Below, in pieces: positions 61,998 to 64,000 of a DNA stretch of 64,000 bases. The position numbers and the translations under genes are program-made. Within the stretch, counting starts at the first letter, position 1, and each line of letters starts with the position of its first letter. The DNA is from JBBQZP01 sp038207585. Lineage in GTDB: Bacteria > Pseudomonadota > Alphaproteobacteria > Rhodobacterales > Rhodobacteraceae. The notes below the pieces were generated by a model. That model did not search any database. It saw only the letters and a program-made list of their open reading frames with translations, and was not told the origin of the DNA. Location: positions 1-64,000 of the forward strand of contig JBBQZP010000020.1 in assembly GCA_038207585.1 (NCBI GenBank), read 5' to 3'.

Positions 61998-62378
61998 TCA
62001 GGCGTCCTTTCTCAGGGACGCCCTGCCCCCTTCTATATGGGCGGCCAATTCGGCAATGGCGGCCGGACAGAAACCGAAAAGCGGCGCACCATCCTGTTCC
62101 GCCACGGCGACAAAGTAATTCAGGCGGGACTCGCTATCACTCACCCCACCCCGCGCCCCGCGCCGGTCCAGACGATAGACCACAAGCGCGCCAGGACCAC
62201 GCGAAAGGGCGGCGGCGATCTGGTCCGGGGCGTCCCGCAAGAGGTCGAGGGAGTCCTGGGATTTCAGGCCCGCGCCGTGAACTTCCCGAACCAGGACGGC
62301 CAAACAGGCCGCCACGACATAAGACCGGACGAACTGTGCGGCCGTTGGCAGGGTTGCGGTGGTGGTATGGGCGTTCAT
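61998..62378 (-). CDS. Hypothetical protein on the tRNA-Glu island
   Basis: A 126-aa protein with AAAGGAA upstream of ATG 62378. Helical Ala-rich start (FVRSYVVAACLAVLVREVHG), then ALSRGPGALVVYRLDRRG. It appears intact while its neighbours are broken. No family recognised; probably a phage accessory gene. Confidence 0.6.
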   Translation of the reverse strand: MNAHTTTATLPTAAQFVRSYVVAACLAVLVREVHGAGLKSQDSLDLLRDAPDQIAAALSRGPGALVVYRLDRRGARGGVSDSESRLNYFVAVAEQDGAPLFGFCPAAIAELAAHIEGGRASLRKDA

Positions 62379-62442
62379 TGGGCGGTTTCCTTTCAAGGGT
62401 TCGAAATTTGGCGGGGGCGGGCGCGGGCAGGCGGTCATTCTG

Positions 62443-62666
62443 TCACCCGCCGTCACTCAGGAAAGCGCGGACAGCGGGGGTGTCCCGCCACCGAAACCCC
62501 GCGAAAGTCATGATTCCGCTGGATTTCACCTTACGAATTCCACGGGCCAAAAGGTCCTTCTGCAACGCCGCGCGACTTGCCCGTGATCCGTCAGCCTGGG
62601 CGAGGCGCGCGCCGGTCCAGTCCGCATACCAGGCGGAAAAGATGCGGAAAAAATCCTGCGTAGGGG
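62443..62666 (-). pseudogene. Phage/plasmid primase-like C-terminal remnant cut by IS3 element
   Basis: The last 74 residues (TPTQDFFRIFSAWYADWTG… ending AFLSDGG) resemble the C-terminal end of P4-type phage primases. The 5' part is missing: the IS3-family element begins at 62667 and no primase sequence resumes beyond it before the att repeat. The family call is tentative. Confidence 0.5.
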
Positions 62667-62743
62667 TGCGGCGGTAATCCCCCACGAAAGTAAGGGGCTG
62701 CATAAGTAGAGGTTTCTCGGCAAGATGCATGAGGAGATTTTGA

Positions 62744-63007
62744 ATGAAGACAAGCAGATACACAGAAGCTCAGATCCTTGCGATCCTGCGCCAAGCCGAA
62801 GGCGGTGTGCCGGTGGCCGAGCTTTGCCGTGAACAGGGCATGAGCAATGCGTCGTTCTACAAATGGCGGGCGTAGTATGGAGGCATGGACGCTTCCTTGG
62901 TCAGCCAGATGAAGGCGATGGAAGATGAGAACCGGTGCCTGAAGCGGATGTATGCGGACCTCAGCATGCAGGCGGATTTGCTTAAAGAGGCCCTCGGAAA
63001 AAAGTAA
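62744..63007 (+). pseudogene. IS3-family orfA with internal amber codon
   Basis: An 87-codon helix-turn-helix and leucine-zipper protein (TEAQILAILRQAEGG, MSNASFYKWRA, then MKAMEDENRCLKRMYADLSM). Codon 44 is TAG (62873-62875) where relatives have Lys in WRAKYGGMD, so the zipper half is not made. Confidence 0.88.
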
Positions 63008-63030
63008 CACGGCCATCTCAACGCCGGGCG

Positions 63031-63829
63031 ATGGTCGAGAATGCAGTGGCGCGACGCGGGGCAAGTATCGCCCTGGCCGGTAGGGCTTTCGGGGTCAGCG
63101 AGACCTGCTATCGCTATGGCCCGAAGTTGCGGGCCGAGAACGAAGAGATCGCCGATCTGCTGACCGGTTTGACCGACGCCCGCAAAACCTGGGGGTTCGG
63201 CTGTGTTTTCTGCACCTACGCAACCTGAAGAGCCATCCGTGGAACTACAAACGGGTTTATCGGATTTACTGCGAGCTTGGACTGAACTTGCGGATCAAAC
63301 CGCGTAGACGGCTGAAGAGGGACAAACCCAACGTGCTGGCTGTGCCAGAAGCTCCAAATGTTACTTGGTCCATGGACTTCATGGCGGATCGGCTTGGGGA
63401 TAGCAGGGCATTCCGGCTGCTGAACGTGCTGGAAAACTTCAATCGTGAAGGGCTTGGGATCAAAGTTCATTTCTCGCTGCCCGCCGATTGCGTCATTCGC
63501 AGCTTGGACAGGATCATCGAATGGCGCGGCAAGCCTGGCACCATTGGGGTCGACAATGACCCCGAATACATCAGTGAAGAGCTGATGAAATGGGCTTCGA
63601 GTCATGGGGTTACCATCCAGCATATCCAACCCGGCCAGCATCGGCAAAACGCCTACATCGAGCGCTACAACAGCACCGCCCGACACGAAGGGCTGGCCAA
63701 TACATCATCGAAACCATCGATGAGGCTCAGGATTTCGCGACACGATGGCTCTGGACTTACAACAACGACCGCCCCAACATGGGCATCGGCGGCATCACAC
63801 CCGCCATGAAACTGAAAATGGCCGCGTGA
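63031..63829 (+). pseudogene. IS3-family orfB transposase with two frameshifts
   Basis: The DDE integrase domain is recognisable across three frames: TWSMDFMADR, TIGVDNDPEYIS and NAYIERYNS hold the triad. A base is missing near 63200 (WGFG… then LHLRNLKSHPW in the next frame) and another near 63690 (GLANT… then QYIIETIDEAQDF). The end GGITPAMKLKMAA is normal. Confidence 0.88.
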
Positions 63830-63876
63830 ATTCTACGAACGCACCCCGCTAAAAATGGGGGAACTACCAAGCCAGC

Positions 63877-63892
63877 CCCCTACGGGTTGCCA
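63877..63892 (+). repeat. attR copy of tRNA-Glu 3' end
   Basis: CCCCTACGGGTTGCCA, 15 of 16 bases identical to 60905-60920. The last 108 bases of the window after it show no gene. Confidence 0.8.
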
Positions 63893-64000
63893 GTTTCCTG
63901 AAACAATTGTGATCCGGCTGGTGCTAATGGGCGCGCGGGGAACCTTGTGGTGCCTTGCACGCCCATGCAAAGCCGCTAGACTGATCCAAATAGTGTCAGG

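Larger units (their letters stand above)
62667..63874 (+). mobile_element. IS3-family insertion sequence, inactive
   Basis: About 1.2 kb with imperfect terminal repeats beginning TG (62667 TGCGGCGGTAATCCCCCA; the right end read inward is TGGCTTGGTAGTTCCCCCA). It contains two overlapping-type reading frames, orfA and orfB, both broken. It sits at the right edge of the tRNA-Glu island, three bases from the att repeat. No clear target duplication is left. Confidence 0.85.
60905..63892. mobile_element. Decayed genomic island at tRNA-Glu
   Basis: A 3-kb region bounded by the 3' end of tRNA-Glu (CCCCTACGGGCTGCCA, 60905-60920) and an imperfect copy (CCCCTACGGGTTGCCA, 63877-63892). The contents are phage-like and mostly broken: integrase stub, prohead protease-capsid pseudogene, a small intact gene, a primase stub and an IS3-family element. 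The order and remnants show large internal deletions of an integrated phage or satellite. Confidence 0.85.

Overview
The window is about 64 kb of GC-rich chromosome from an alphaproteobacterium, almost certainly family Rhodobacteraceae/Paracoccaceae (Rhodobacter, Paracoccus and Pseudorhodobacter relatives). Supporting signs are an aa3-type ctaD, a compact phaZ/phaC/phaP/phaR polyhydroxyalkanoate locus with TGC-rich PhaR operators, a sarcosine oxidase soxBDAG cluster, a class II FBPase next to hom and recJ, and dnaG-rpoD in tandem. Most of the window is dense housekeeping DNA.

Layout. 1-12 kb: 3' end of ctaD, DUF1963 and DUF2244 genes, a GatB/YqeY protein, carA, a predicted c-di-GMP-binding MshEN-glycosyltransferase fusion, a GntR regulator, a HAD pyrimidine nucleotidase, a UbiH-type hydroxylase, a class V aminotransferase and ilvC. 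12-16.5 kb: PHA granule locus with two perfect or near-perfect PhaR operators. 16.5-24.8 kb: three overlapping alpha/beta-hydrolase genes, thrS, a four-gene bufferin-type RiPP operon (DUF2282, DUF692/MNIO, DUF2063, DoxX), cspA, an ArsC/Spx-like gene and a DUF2177 gene.

25.0-28.6 kb is the main accessory region. A 2,745-bp IS1595-family transposon (25159-27903) has 25-bp inverted repeats and a perfect 8-bp target duplication. It interrupts a gene that was translationally coupled to thyX. Besides a transposase it carries a Cas2/VapD-like small protein, two tiny co-oriented genes with palindromic operator-like DNA, a winged-helix-like gene, a 38-aa gene, and a class II, Leu-like tRNA whose anticodon reads as UUA, i.e. 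a candidate ochre suppressor. A shrunken second copy of this tRNA lies 0.75 kb downstream inside the same element. This is the most unusual object I see.

28.6-60.8 kb: thyX, a TbpB-like lipoprotein plus its Slam-type outer-membrane exporter, gloA, nrdR-ribD, a dienelactone hydrolase, a Doc-type toxin-antitoxin pair behind rpoD, dnaG, an M20 amidohydrolase, the sarcosine oxidase operon (with an unexplained secreted protein inserted), glutamate dehydrogenase, two tandem copies of a TadG(vWA)-TadE-TadE module, pirin, hom, glpX and recJ.

60.8-63.9 kb: tRNA-Glu(UUC) is the attachment site of a decayed island. Its 3' end is repeated at 63877-63892, and between the copies lie an integrase stub, a frameshifted prohead-protease/capsid fusion, a small intact gene, a primase stub and an IS3-family element that is itself dead (one amber codon, two frameshifts).
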